A stretch of DNA of 64,000 bases from Micromonospora lutea. GTDB lineage: Bacteria; Actinomycetota; Actinomycetes; Mycobacteriales; Micromonosporaceae. The stretch spans positions 515,973 to 579,972 of the forward strand of contig NZ_BOPB01000009.1 in NCBI RefSeq assembly GCF_016863535.1. Reading direction: 5' to 3'. Positions 1 to 7,899 of this stretch are shown here, piece after piece. Both the position numbers and the translations under genes were made by a program. Numbering within the stretch: the first letter of the stretch is position 1; every line of letters starts with the position of its first letter. A model generated the notes under the pieces. That model was not told the DNA's origin. It saw only the letters and a program-made list of their open reading frames with translations, and did not search any database.

Positions 1-1
1 G

Positions 2-622
2 TTGCTGGCGCTCGGCGATCGCAACATCAGCATGATGGACGCCTTCCGGACGGCCGACCAGGTGCTGCTCTCCGGTGTGCAGGGCATCACGGACCTGATC
101 ACCACGCCGGGTTTGATCAATCTGGACTTCGCCGACGTCAAGAGTGTGATGAGCGGCGCGGGCAGCGCGTTGATGGGCATCGGTAGCGCCCGGGGCGAGA
201 ACCGTGCGGTCGAGGCCGCCGAGGCCGCCATTTCCAGCCCGCTGCTGGAGCAGAGCATGGACGGTGCCCGGGGTGTGCTGCTCTCCATCGCCGGTGGTTC
301 CGACCTCGGCCTGTTCGAGATCAACGACGCGGCCCAACTGGTCACCGACGCGGCGCATCCGGACGCGAACATCATCTTCGGCGCGGTCATCGACGACGCG
401 CTCGGCGACGAGGTGCGGGTCACCGTGATCGCGGCCGGCTTCGACGGCGGCACACCGGCGTACAAGGCGGCCGAGCCGGCCCGCAAGACCAACCAGAACC
501 AGCCCGCGCAGCCGAGCACGCCGATCCTGCCGTCGCCGGCCACTCCGGCCACGCCGCAGTCGCCGCGCCGGGTGCTCTTCGACGACGTGGATGTGCCTGA
601 CTTCCTGAAGAACGGGTCCTGA
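2..622 (+). CDS. ftsZ: Cell division GTPase FtsZ, C-terminal part (5' end outside window)
   Basis: This is the last ~206 residues of the tubulin-like GTPase that forms the cytokinetic Z-ring. The visible part covers the C-terminal half of the fold (GSALMGIGSARGENRAVEAA, then ISSPLLEQSMDGARGVLLSI), a variable Pro/Ala/Gln linker, and the conserved C-terminal peptide DDVDVPDFLK that in this family docks SepF and other membrane tethers. The N-terminal GTP-binding domain lies upstream of base 1. Nine bases separate it from the YggS-family gene, and the following genes are the usual ftsZ-linked division genes, so the identification is very secure. Confidence 0.97.
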   Translation: MLALGDRNISMMDAFRTADQVLLSGVQGITDLITTPGLINLDFADVKSVMSGAGSALMGIGSARGENRAVEAAEAAISSPLLEQSMDGARGVLLSIAGGSDLGLFEINDAAQLVTDAAHPDANIIFGAVIDDALGDEVRVTVIAAGFDGGTPAYKAAEPARKTNQNQPAQPSTPILPSPATPATPQSPRRVLFDDVDVPDFLKNGS

Positions 623-631
623 ACAGCACCG

Positions 632-1381
632 ATGACTGACAGTCGAGCCCCGGCGAGCGGGGACCGGCGCGCGGAGCTCGCCGCCGGGCTCGCCCGCGTA
701 CGCTCCCGTATCGCCGACGCCTGCGCCGCCGCCGGCCGGGACGCAGCCGAGGTGACCATGATCGCGGTGACCAAGACCTACCCGGCCGCTGACGTGGTGA
801 CGTTGGTCGGCCTCGGCGTGACCGACGTGGGGGAGAACCGCGACCAGGAGGCGGCGGCCAAGGCGGCGGAGGTCGCTGCCGCCGGAGTCACCCCGCGCTG
901 GCATTTCGTCGGCCGGTTGCAGCGCAACAAGGTCAAGTCGGTGCTGCGATATGCGGACGTGGTCCAGTCGGTCGACAGCGTCCGGTTGGCGTCCGCGTTG
1001 GACGCGGGCGTCACGTCGGTCGGCCGGGAGCGTCCGCTGGACGTGCTGGTGCAGGTCAGCATCGACGGTGATGCGGCACGGGGTGGCGCGGTGCCGGACT
1101 CGGCCGATCCGGACGTCGGTCTCGGCCCGGTCACCGAAGCGGTCGCCGCCGCCGCCGGGTTGCGCCTGGCCGGTCTGATGGCGGTGGCACCGCTGGGTTG
1201 GGAGCCGGAGCGTGCGTTCGCCCGGCTGGCCACCGTCGCGGCGCTGGTACGGGCGGACCATCCACAGGCCACGCAGCTGTCGGCCGGCATGAGTGGCGAC
1301 CTGGAAGTGGCGATCGGTCACGGCGCGACACATGTCCGCGTCGGCAGCGCGTTGCTCGGAATGCGTCCCACGCTGCGGTAG
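632..1381 (+). CDS. YggS/YlmE family pyridoxal-phosphate homeostasis protein
   Basis: A 249-residue single-domain PLP-binding protein of the YggS/PROSC family, which has the alanine-racemase N-terminal barrel and is thought to buffer free pyridoxal 5'-phosphate. The PLP lysine is in [10 protein letters not shown] (about residue 49), followed by the family signature [10 protein letters not shown] and, near the end, a glycine-rich phosphate-binding turn ([15 protein letters not shown]). It starts with ATG nine bases after ftsZ and precedes sepF, the ylmE position of the Gram-positive division cluster. The neighbouring ylmD gene found in many relatives is absent here. Confidence 0.93.
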   Translation: MTDSRAPASGDRRAELAAGLARVRSRIADACAAAGRDAAEVTMIAVTKTYPAADVVTLVGLGVTDVGENRDQEAAAKAAEVAAAGVTPRWHFVGRLQRNKVKSVLRYADVVQSVDSVRLASALDAGVTSVGRERPLDVLVQVSIDGDAARGGAVPDSADPDVGLGPVTEAVAAAAGLRLAGLMAVAPLGWEPERAFARLATVAALVRADHPQATQLSAGMSGDLEVAIGHGATHVRVGSALLGMRPTLR

Positions 1382-1571
1382 CCTGGCCGCGAGGGAAGCA
1401 AATTACATCAGTGTTGTTTGTGGGAACGGCCTTCCCGGCAACGGGGGGTGTGACGTGCAACGCGAATTGCGCGTCGGGGGATTGCCGTTCCTGTCCGGTG
1501 GGCAGGGATGTCCACTCGCGACAGGCGACACGGCGGGGGCGTGCCGCACTGCGGACGGGAAGGGCGCGGGG

Positions 1572-2258
1572 ATGGGTGCACTGCGCAAGGCGGGGGTCTG
1601 GCTCGGACTGGTCGAAGAGGACGACGAGCGGGCCTACGACGACGGCGGCTACGACAAGGGTGGCTACCGGGAGTCGCGTTACCGGCAGAGCCGGTACGCC
1701 GAGGAGTTCGCCGACGAGGAGGACGAGACGGAGGAGCCGCCGGCACCTCGTCCACGGTTGAGTGACCGTGGGCGCCTGAGCGAGCGGCAGAGCCGGTTGG
1801 GCGAGGCCGAGCGGCTGGAGTCCGAGCGCCCGGAGCGGGCCGAGCGGTCCAGCGTCCGGTCGATCACCCGGTCCACCGGCGAGCCGTCCGGCGCGCTGAC
1901 GTACCACACCCGGGACAACCTCGCTCTGGCGCCGCAGGTGCAGCCGAGGGAGCGTGCGCTGGCGCCGGAGGAGGAGCAGCGATACCAGATCACCACGCTG
2001 CACCCGACCACCTACCGTGAGGCGCGCACGATCGGCGAGCACTTCCGCGATGGAGTGCCGGTGATCATCAACCTCACCGAGATGGACGAGGCGGATGCCC
2101 GCCGTCTGGTGGACTTCGCCGCCGGGCTGGCCTTCGGTCTGCGGGGTACGATCGAGCGCGTGACCAACCGGGTGTTCCTGCTCTCACCGGCCAATGTCCA
2201 GGTCACCGCGGAGGACAAGGCCAAGATCGCTGAGGGTGGGTTCTTCAGCCTGAGTTGA
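1572..2258 (+). CDS. sepF: Cell division protein SepF
   Basis: SepF tethers FtsZ to the membrane and bundles its filaments. The 228-residue product begins [13 protein letters not shown], the amphipathic membrane-binding helix expected of the family; this is why the ATG at 1572 is preferred to in-frame codons upstream that would run into yggS. A long acidic and arginine-rich low-complexity linker (about residues 17-125) is followed by the compact SepF domain with [40 protein letters not shown] and [19 protein letters not shown]. The gene lies between yggS and yggT, as in other actinobacteria. Confidence 0.96.
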   Translation: MGALRKAGVWLGLVEEDDERAYDDGGYDKGGYRESRYRQSRYAEEFADEEDETEEPPAPRPRLSDRGRLSERQSRLGEAERLESERPERAERSSVRSITRSTGEPSGALTYHTRDNLALAPQVQPRERALAPEEEQRYQITTLHPTTYREARTIGEHFRDGVPVIINLTEMDEADARRLVDFAAGLAFGLRGTIERVTNRVFLLSPANVQVTAEDKAKIAEGGFFSLS

Positions 2259-2287
2259 CCCGCCCGACCTGAGGGACGTCGCCTGCC

Positions 2288-2593
2288 GTGTTGTCGATCT
2301 TGTTACAGGTTGTCTACCTGACCACGTACATCTTCCTGATCGTGCTGTTGGCCCGGTTCGTGCTGAGCGCGGTGTTGCAGTACGGCCGACGCTGGCAGCC
2401 TGGTCGGGGAGCGTCAGCCGGACTGGAATCCGTGTGGAGCGTCACTGATCCCCCGCTCCGGGCGTTGAGGCGTGTGATCCCTCCGCTGCGAATTGGTACC
2501 GTGAGCATCGACCTGGCCTCCCTTGTGCTCCTGGTTATCCTGTTCGTGCTGATGAGGTTTGTGTTAGAGCCGGCGATCATCAGGACCGCCTGA
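2288..2593 (+). CDS. YggT (YlmG) family membrane protein
   Basis: A 101-residue integral membrane protein with two hydrophobic segments (about residues 2-28 and 75-95) flanking a basic loop. The loop contains [23 protein letters not shown], close to the YggT-family pattern of a Pro-rich PLR...P motif repeated near the second helix. It starts with GTG 29 bases after sepF. Proteins of this family are encoded between sepF and divIVA in most actinobacteria and are thought to help organise the division site; the biochemical role is not settled. Confidence 0.92.
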   Translation: MLSILLQVVYLTTYIFLIVLLARFVLSAVLQYGRRWQPGRGASAGLESVWSVTDPPLRALRRVIPPLRIGTVSIDLASLVLLVILFVLMRFVLEPAIIRTA

Positions 2594-2637
2594 TGACCGA
2601 CGCGCTATCGCGGCCGCAACTGACCCGAGGAGTTTCG

Positions 2638-3441
2638 ATGCCGCTGACCCCGGCCGACGTCCACAACGTCGCCTTCAAGAAGCCGCCGATCGGCAAGCGG
2701 GGCTACGACGAGGAGGAGGTCGACGCCTTCCTGGACGAGGTCGAGCGCGAACTCGCCCGTTTGATCGAGGAGAACAACGAACTGCGCGCCCAGGTGGAGC
2801 GCGGTGGGCGGGGCGGTGCCCCCGCCGGCCCCGGTGGCGATGCCCGCCTGGCGGCCGAGCTGAACGACGTCAAGGCCCAGCTCGACCGGGTGCAGCGCGA
2901 CAAGGCCGCCGCCGAGCAGGCCGCCCGCGCCATGCAGGCTGAGCTGGAGCAGGTCCGCGCGGTCGGTGTCGGTGGCGCGGCAACCAGCGCTGACGGCGAG
3001 CAGCAGGCACTGCGCGTGCTGATGATGGCTCAGCGCACCGCCGACGACCACGTCTCCGACGCTCGTCGCGAGGCCGACCAGCTGCTCTCCGAGGCCCGCT
3101 CCAAGGCCGAGGAGGTCACCCGCGAGGCCCGTGCCAAGGCCGACGCGCTGGAGCGCGACGCCCGGCAGCGCCACCAGGAGGCCATGGGTGGCCTGGACGC
3201 CAAGCGCACCGCGTTGCAGAAGCACATCGAGGAGCTCAAGCAGTTCGAGCGGGAGTACCGCACCCGGCTCAAGGCGTACCTGGAGAGCCAGTTGCGGGAC
3301 CTCGACGGCCGTGGCCAGGGCCTGGAGGTCGAGATGACCCGCGGCGAGGGTGCCCGCGCCGCCGGCAACGGGCTCGCTGCGGCGGGTCTCGCCGGATCCT
3401 ACGGCGGGGGCCGCTCCGGCGCGCTTGAGGCCGGTCGCTGA
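2638..3441 (+). CDS. divIVA: DivIVA/Wag31 polar growth scaffold
   Basis: DivIVA (Wag31) is the curvature-sensing coiled-coil scaffold that directs polar growth in actinobacteria. The start used is the ATG at 2638, preceded by GAGGAG (about 2627-2632); it yields [20 protein letters not shown], the canonical N-terminal membrane-binding domain with [15 protein letters not shown]. Two coiled-coil blocks follow (about residues 30-110 and 135-235) separated by a Gly/Ala-rich linker, then a Gly/Ala-rich tail. An in-frame upstream codon at 2593 overlaps the yggT stop and would add 15 atypical residues. The product is 267 residues, typical for the family. Confidence 0.96.
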   Translation: MPLTPADVHNVAFKKPPIGKRGYDEEEVDAFLDEVERELARLIEENNELRAQVERGGRGGAPAGPGGDARLAAELNDVKAQLDRVQRDKAAAEQAARAMQAELEQVRAVGVGGAATSADGEQQALRVLMMAQRTADDHVSDARREADQLLSEARSKAEEVTREARAKADALERDARQRHQEAMGGLDAKRTALQKHIEELKQFEREYRTRLKAYLESQLRDLDGRGQGLEVEMTRGEGARAAGNGLAAAGLAGSYGGGRSGALEAGR

Positions 3442-3450
3442 ACCGGGTCG

Positions 3451-3476
3451 GTGACTGCCGCCGAAGCGGCGATCAC
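3451..3476 (+). terminator. Hairpin after divIVA
   Basis: A nested stem GTGA-CT-GCCGC-CGAA-GCGGC-GA-TCAC sits ten bases after the divIVA stop. It has no T-tract, as is common for actinobacterial terminators. It would end the ftsZ-divIVA transcription unit. Confidence 0.55.
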
Positions 3477-3515
3477 CCGCCCTGCCTCATCGGTACGACA
3501 CGGCGAGGGTGAGTC

Positions 3516-4082
3516 ATGATAGTTATCAGTCTCGCGCTCATCCTCGTCGCGGTGGTGCTGCTGGTCTTCGGCCTGGCCGGTGGCTCCAGCCCACTGCTGG
3601 TCGTCTCGATAGGGGCCAGCCTGCTGGCCGCCGTGGCACTGGTCGTGGGTGCCCGCCAGGCGGCAGGTCGCGCCTCGGTCGCCAGCGGCGCCCCGGACAG
3701 CAAGGCGCGTGGCGACGGGCGTGAGCCCGGCATACCGACCCAGCAGACCTCGGCAGATGTGGACACCGGCGATGCTGGGTGGCGGCAACCACCCGGCTCG
3801 CCGGTGGCCGAGCCGGGTGAGCGGTCAAGCGTCGTCGACGGGTACGACGACGAGCCCGGAGCCGAGGAAACCACCGCTGAACAGGCGGCCCGGGTGGTCC
3901 GTCTCGCAGGCGAGGTGCGGGTCGTCGACGGCCGGCCGCGTTACCACCTCGACGAGTGCCCGCACCTGGTCGGCCGGGAGCACGAGCCGCTACCCGTCGC
4001 GGAGGCGGTCGAACTCGGCTTCACCCCCTGCGCGCACTGCACTCCGGACACGGTGTTGCTGTCGGAATCCGAACGCCGCTGA
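3516..4082 (+). CDS. Small membrane protein with C-terminal Cys/His motif, function unknown
   Basis: A 188-residue protein I do not recognise by name. The N-terminus has two closely spaced transmembrane helices (about residues 2-22 and 27-47). A polar, Pro/Gly-rich linker follows. The last ~55 residues form a small conserved-looking domain: VVDGRPRYHLDECPHL then GFTPCAHCTPD, giving a C-H-x-x-C pattern plus an earlier Cys and His that could bind a metal. It starts with ATG 74 bases after divIVA and is followed by the DUF167 gene. The membrane topology is clear; the metal-binding idea is inference. Confidence 0.75.
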   Translation: MIVISLALILVAVVLLVFGLAGGSSPLLVVSIGASLLAAVALVVGARQAAGRASVASGAPDSKARGDGREPGIPTQQTSADVDTGDAGWRQPPGSPVAEPGERSSVVDGYDDEPGAEETTAEQAARVVRLAGEVRVVDGRPRYHLDECPHLVGREHEPLPVAEAVELGFTPCAHCTPDTVLLSESERR

Positions 4083-4093
4083 GCCGGCCCCCG

Positions 4094-4399
4094 ATGGACG
4101 ATGCGCTCACCGTCGCGGTACGGGTGAAACCAGGGTCTTCCCGGGCCCGCGTGGGTGGCCGGTTCGACGGCCCGCACGGACCTGCTCTGGTCATCGCGGT
4201 GCATCCTCCCGCGGCTGACGGCCGGGCCACCGAGGCGGCCCGTCGCGCGTTGGCCGCCGCGCTCGGCGTCCGCCCGGCCGCCGTGTCGCTGCGTACCGGT
4301 GCGGCGAGCAGAGACAAGCTTTTCCTCGTCACCCCGTCCGGGCCGGATCTGGCCAGCCGACTGATCCGGCTACGCGACGGCGCGGAACCGGCCGGCTGA
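4094..4399 (+). CDS. DUF167 (YggU) family protein
   Basis: A 101-residue protein of the DUF167/YggU family. It has the family pattern VAVRVKPGSSRARV, a central VHPPAADGRATEAARRALAA, and RTGAASRDKLFLV. Homologues are small alpha/beta proteins of unknown biochemical role, often encoded close to yggT in other bacteria, which fits this location. The ATG at 4094 is chosen because the family begins directly before the VRVKPGS strand; an in-frame extension back to 3956 would overlap the preceding gene almost completely. Confidence 0.85.
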   Translation: MDDALTVAVRVKPGSSRARVGGRFDGPHGPALVIAVHPPAADGRATEAARRALAAALGVRPAAVSLRTGAASRDKLFLVTPSGPDLASRLIRLRDGAEPAG

Positions 4400-4414
4400 G
4401 TGTTCGTCATCTGC

Positions 4415-4550
4415 TAGCGTTCCCTGTGCCCCGAAACGGCAGTAATCGGGGCGGAGCGGGCGTTTCGGTGCGGCACGTTGTCGCACGCCTTTACGTTCCG
4501 TATCCTTGCCAACCTCCGGAGTGCGCGGCCTCGTGCCGCGCGCCCGTTTT
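4415..4550 (+). promoter_or_regulatory. Candidate promoter and structured leader (possible attenuator) of the DksA-like gene
   Basis: A TAGCGT -10-like hexamer at 4415-4420 would start transcription near 4427. The leader then contains two mutually exclusive stems that share bases 4431-4434: CCCCGA (4429-4434) with TCGGGG (4446-4451), or CCGAAACG (4431-4438) with CGTTTCGG (4461-4468). Further on, GCGCGGC (4523-4529) pairs with GCCGCGC (4535-4541) and is followed by gcccgTTTT, an intrinsic-terminator shape rare in this GC-rich window. The roughly 200-base leader is long for a 139-residue protein. Function as an attenuator is inference. Confidence 0.4.
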
Positions 4551-4628
4551 GTACCTGGGGCGGCCGATGTTGGCGGCCCTGTCGAGGTGTCGCGGATTCA
4601 CCGCGGCTCCGTGGCCGAGGGAGCGACG

Positions 4629-5048
4629 ATGGCCAAGCCAGCCGACACCAGGACCGCCGGCCGCAAGTCTGCGGCGAAGTCCACCCGCAGCGCCGCGGAG
4701 ACCGACAAGATCCGTGCCGCACTGGCGGCCCGGCACGAGGAACTGCGAGCCGAGTACGATCAGACGCTGAGCGAGATCACCGAGCTGCAGCGCGACCGCC
4801 TCACCGACTCGGCCGGGGACGACCAGGCTGACACCGGCACCAAGACGTTCGAGCGGGAGCAGGAGATCTCCCTCGCCAACAGCATCCTGGAACGGATCAC
4901 GCAGGTCGAGCGCGCCCTGGAGCGTCTCGACGAGGGTGGCTACGGCTGGTGCGAGCGGTGCGGTAACCCCATCCCGGTGGAGCGCCTGGCTGCCTTCCCG
5001 TCCGCCACCCTCTGCGTGACCTGCAAGCAGCTGGAGGAGCGGCGCTGA
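4629..5048 (+). CDS. DksA/TraR-type C4 zinc-finger protein
   Basis: A 139-residue protein with a basic Lys/Ala/Arg-rich N-terminus (about residues 1-25), a long helical coiled-coil region (26-100) and a C-terminal C4 zinc finger of the DksA/TraR type: CERCGNPI ... CVTCKQ. In proteobacteria DksA acts in the RNA polymerase secondary channel with ppGpp; actinobacterial members of this size (RbpA-unrelated, TraR/DksA-like) are less well defined. The ATG at 4629 follows GAGGGAGCGACG. It has its own structured leader and precedes a strong hairpin, so it is probably monocistronic. Confidence 0.88.
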   Translation: MAKPADTRTAGRKSAAKSTRSAAETDKIRAALAARHEELRAEYDQTLSEITELQRDRLTDSAGDDQADTGTKTFEREQEISLANSILERITQVERALERLDEGGYGWCERCGNPIPVERLAAFPSATLCVTCKQLEERR

Positions 5049-5071
5049 CGACACGCTCCCCGGCGTCCGTG

Positions 5072-5097
5072 CGTGGCGGTGCGACGGCACCGCCACG
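5072..5097 (+). terminator. Perfect 11-bp hairpin between the DksA-like gene and lspA
   Basis: CGTGGCGGTGC pairs perfectly with GCACCGCCACG around a GACG loop, 23 bases after the DksA-like stop. This is a strong terminator candidate. It lies only 19 bases upstream of the lspA start, so lspA would need another promoter or read-through. Confidence 0.6.
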
Positions 5098-5115
5098 ATC
5101 GTCGATGGGGAGCAG

Positions 5116-5799
5116 ATGAACGCAGCACCACCCGCCGGGCCCGGCACCACCGGGCCCGGCACCACCACCAGATCGCGGCGGCGAGCCGTCACGATCCTCC
5201 TCTCGCTCGCGGTGTTCGCGCTGGCCGTCGACCTGTTGACCAAGCACCTGTCGCTGCAGGAGCTGAGCGACCGCGAGCCGGTGCGGCTGCTGGGTGGCGC
5301 GCTCTACCTGTCGCTGACCCGTAACAGCGGGGCCGCGTGGAGTCTCGGCAAGGACTACACCTTCATCTTTCCGATCATCGCGATCGGGGTGCTCGGCTGG
5401 ATCGCCTGGATGGCGCGGACGTTGCGGTCGGTCCCGTGGGCGATCGCGCTGGGCCTGGTGGTCGGCGGCGTCGTCGGCAACCTGATCGACCGGATCTTCC
5501 GGGCACCGGGCTGGTTCGTCGGGCACGTGGTCGACATGTTCAGCGTCTTCGACCCGTACGGTCGGGTTTTCCCGATCTTCAACGTGGCCGACAGCGCTCT
5601 GGTCTGCGGCGTGCTGCTCGCCGTGGCGCTGGAGTTCACCGGGCGCCAGCGCGACGGCACCAGGGCGCTGGCCGACGGTCGTCGCGCCGACGCCGATCCG
5701 GACGACGTATCGGCCGACGACGGCACCGACCGGCAGCCCGCCGGGACGGGCGACCAGGCTGTCACCGACACCGACGGCGGACGGCGGGAGCGGGCATGA
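5116..5799 (+). CDS. lspA: Lipoprotein signal peptidase II LspA
   Basis: LspA cleaves signal peptides from prolipoproteins in the cytoplasmic membrane. The 227-residue protein has four hydrophobic helices. The two catalytic aspartates are in [12 protein letters not shown] and NVADSAL, with the preceding [11 protein letters not shown] block also conserved. A ~30-residue N-terminal extension ([20 protein letters not shown]) and a ~55-residue acidic hydrophilic tail flank the core, making it longer than the usual 160-170 residues. The stop overlaps the start of the pseudouridine synthase gene (ATGA, 5796-5799), so the two are translationally coupled. The lipoprotein enzyme lgt is elsewhere in the window at 40651. 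Confidence 0.97.
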   Translation: MNAAPPAGPGTTGPGTTTRSRRRAVTILLSLAVFALAVDLLTKHLSLQELSDREPVRLLGGALYLSLTRNSGAAWSLGKDYTFIFPIIAIGVLGWIAWMARTLRSVPWAIALGLVVGGVVGNLIDRIFRAPGWFVGHVVDMFSVFDPYGRVFPIFNVADSALVCGVLLAVALEFTGRQRDGTRALADGRRADADPDDVSADDGTDRQPAGTGDQAVTDTDGGRRERA

Positions 5800-6740
5800 C
5801 GGCCACCTTCGCCGCCGGCGGCGACCAGCGCAGCCTGCCGGTACCCGACGGACTCGACGGCATGCGGCTGGACCAGGCCGTGGCCCGGCTGTTCGGCCTC
5901 TCCCGGACCGCCGCCGCGGCGCTCGTCGACGCCGGCGAGGCACTGGTGGACGGTGCGGTACGGCCCAACTCGCACAAGGTTCGGGCGGGTTCCTGGCTGG
6001 AGGTGACGCTGCCCGCGCCGGCCACGGCACCGGTGGTGGTGCCCCAGGCGGTGCCCGGCCTGCGGGTGGTGTACGCCGACGACGACATCGTGGTGGTCGA
6101 CAAGCCGGTCGGCGTGGCCGCCCATCCCAGCCCGGGGTGGACCGGCCCGACGGTGATCGGTGGGCTCGCCGGGATCGGGCACACGATCGCCACCAGCGGC
6201 GCCGCCGAGCGTCAGGGCGTCGTGCACCGACTCGACGTGGGCACCACCGGCGTCATGGTGGTGGCCAAGAGCGAGCAGGCGTACAGCGTGCTGAAGCGGG
6301 CCTTCAAGTACCGGGAGGTGGAGAAGCGCTACCACGCGGTGGTGCAGGGGCACCTGGACCCGCTGCGCGGCACCATCGACGCTCCGATCGACCGGCACCC
6401 GCACCACGACTACCGCTGGGCGGTGGTCTCCGGCGGCAAACCGAGCATCACCCACTACGACACCATCGAGGCGTTTCCGTCCGCGAGCCTGGTCGACGTG
6501 CGGCTGGAGACCGGACGGACCCATCAGATCCGGGTGCACTTCTCGACGCTGCGGCATCCGTGTGTGGGTGACCTCACGTACGGCGCCGATCCGACACTCG
6601 CCGCCCGGCTCCGACTGGATCGGCAGTGGTTGCACGCCAGAGAGTTGAGCTTCGAGCACCCCCGTACGGGGGACGAGGTCCGCTTCGTCAGCGACTACCC
6701 TGACGATCTGGGACGCGCGCTGGACCTCCTCCGCGACTGA
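5796..6740 (+). CDS. RluA-family rRNA pseudouridine synthase
   Basis: A 314-residue RluA/RluD-type enzyme that converts uridine to pseudouridine in RNA. An N-terminal S4 RNA-binding domain ([20 protein letters not shown] ... GSWLEVTLP) precedes the catalytic domain. The catalytic Asp is in [19 protein letters not shown], the RLD motif, and the later [13 protein letters not shown] and [10 protein letters not shown] blocks are typical. The start at 5796 overlaps the lspA stop by four bases; longer in-frame starts lie entirely inside lspA. The lspA-rluA order is widely conserved. Confidence 0.95.
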   Translation: MTATFAAGGDQRSLPVPDGLDGMRLDQAVARLFGLSRTAAAALVDAGEALVDGAVRPNSHKVRAGSWLEVTLPAPATAPVVVPQAVPGLRVVYADDDIVVVDKPVGVAAHPSPGWTGPTVIGGLAGIGHTIATSGAAERQGVVHRLDVGTTGVMVVAKSEQAYSVLKRAFKYREVEKRYHAVVQGHLDPLRGTIDAPIDRHPHHDYRWAVVSGGKPSITHYDTIEAFPSASLVDVRLETGRTHQIRVHFSTLRHPCVGDLTYGADPTLAARLRLDRQWLHARELSFEHPRTGDEVRFVSDYPDDLGRALDLLRD

Positions 6741-6780
6741 CGCGTCCGCCCGTGCCGACCGACTGACGAGGGGACCGCCC

Positions 6781-7803
6781 GTGCGCGCCGGCGATCTGCT
6801 GCGGAAGTTGGACCAGCGACTACTGCCCCGCCTCGCGGCCACGGTGACCCGGCTGGGTCAGGGCCCGAGCCGTACTCCGCTGCTCGGGTGGGTGGCGACG
6901 CTGTCGTGTGTCACCGTGCTCGCCACGGCCCTGCTGGCCACCGGTGGCCCGCCCGCGCAGGACCAGACGGTCGGCGAGGTGACCCGGGTGGGAGTGGTCG
7001 AGGGTGACTCCATCCCGCGGTACGAGGCGACCGCTGCCGCCGATCTGGCCGCGTTGGCCGGCCGGTCGCTCGGCGACGGCACGTACGCGCTGGTCTCGCT
7101 CACCGAGTACCTCACCCCGTCCCGGCTCGCCGCGGTGGTCGGTGACGTGGGAGTCGCGTTCGTGTTCGGTCGGGTGCCGCTGCCGGAGCGACAGACCGAG
7201 ATCGTCCGCATCCCGGCCCAGCGGGTGCCGGAGGACGTCACGGCCGGGATGGCCAAGCTGGCCGAGCGCAAGGAGCGGGAGGCCGCCGACTACCGCGCCC
7301 GGGCCACCGCGCTGGGCGGCGGCGCGCCACCGGAACGCGAACTGCGCGACCTGTACCTCAGCGGCGCGCAGGTCGCGGCGGCGGAAGCGGCCGCGTACCG
7401 GGCCGGGTGCGCCTGTCTCTACGCGCTGGTGGTGCGCGCCGAGCCGGCAAAGTTGCGCGGCGTGGCAGCCCGCTCCGGGGTACGGGTGGTGGATCCGGCT
7501 CCGGAGGTCCGGCGGCTGGAGCGGACCGTCTTCACCCCACCGCTGCCCGAGCAGCGGGACGTCGTCCGGCCGCCGGTCGACCGGGTGACCACACCGGAGC
7601 CGACCGCGAGCGTCGTCGTGACCAGCAGGCCGCCCGCGCCGGAGCCGACCGTGGCGGATCCTTCGCCGTCAACGCCGGCGGTGACGGATTCGTCACCGTC
7701 ACCGTCGCCGCCACCACCCTCGCCCGCTCCCTCGGCCTCGACCTGGACGCCGTCCACCTCGGCAGACCTGGTCGACGAGGATGATCCGGAGCCGACACCG
7801 TGA
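6781..7803 (+). CDS. Membrane-anchored protein with Pro/Ser/Thr-rich tail, function unknown
   Basis: A 340-residue protein that I do not recognise. It has a GTG start after GAGGGGA. There is one transmembrane segment (about residues 38-57, WVATLSCVTVLATALLAT) with a positively charged cytoplasmic N-terminus, so the rest is probably outside. Residues ~80-240 form an Ala-rich globular region with YALVSLTEYLTPSRLAAVVG and a helix-rich AERKEREAADYRA segment, and a GCACLYALVV stretch. The last ~80 residues are a Pro/Ser/Thr/Val-rich low-complexity tail. It lies just ahead of the MinD-like gene, with which it may be co-expressed. Confidence 0.75.
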   Translation: MRAGDLLRKLDQRLLPRLAATVTRLGQGPSRTPLLGWVATLSCVTVLATALLATGGPPAQDQTVGEVTRVGVVEGDSIPRYEATAAADLAALAGRSLGDGTYALVSLTEYLTPSRLAAVVGDVGVAFVFGRVPLPERQTEIVRIPAQRVPEDVTAGMAKLAERKEREAADYRARATALGGGAPPERELRDLYLSGAQVAAAEAAAYRAGCACLYALVVRAEPAKLRGVAARSGVRVVDPAPEVRRLERTVFTPPLPEQRDVVRPPVDRVTTPEPTASVVVTSRPPAPEPTVADPSPSTPAVTDSSPSPSPPPPSPAPSASTWTPSTSADLVDEDDPEPTP

Positions 7804-7899
7804 CGGTTGTCGACACACCCGGTTGCCGCCCGGTGTGGCCTCAATAGGCTTTCGTTCGTAGCCTGTCAGACGGAGACCGTAGCGCTGGGGAGGCGATCC

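Noticed and set aside
1131..2042. 303-codon minus-strand frame opposite yggS and sepF
   Set aside because: Arg/Pro/Gly-rich shadow typical of GC-rich genes; no start signal or domains, and it lies opposite well-supported genes.
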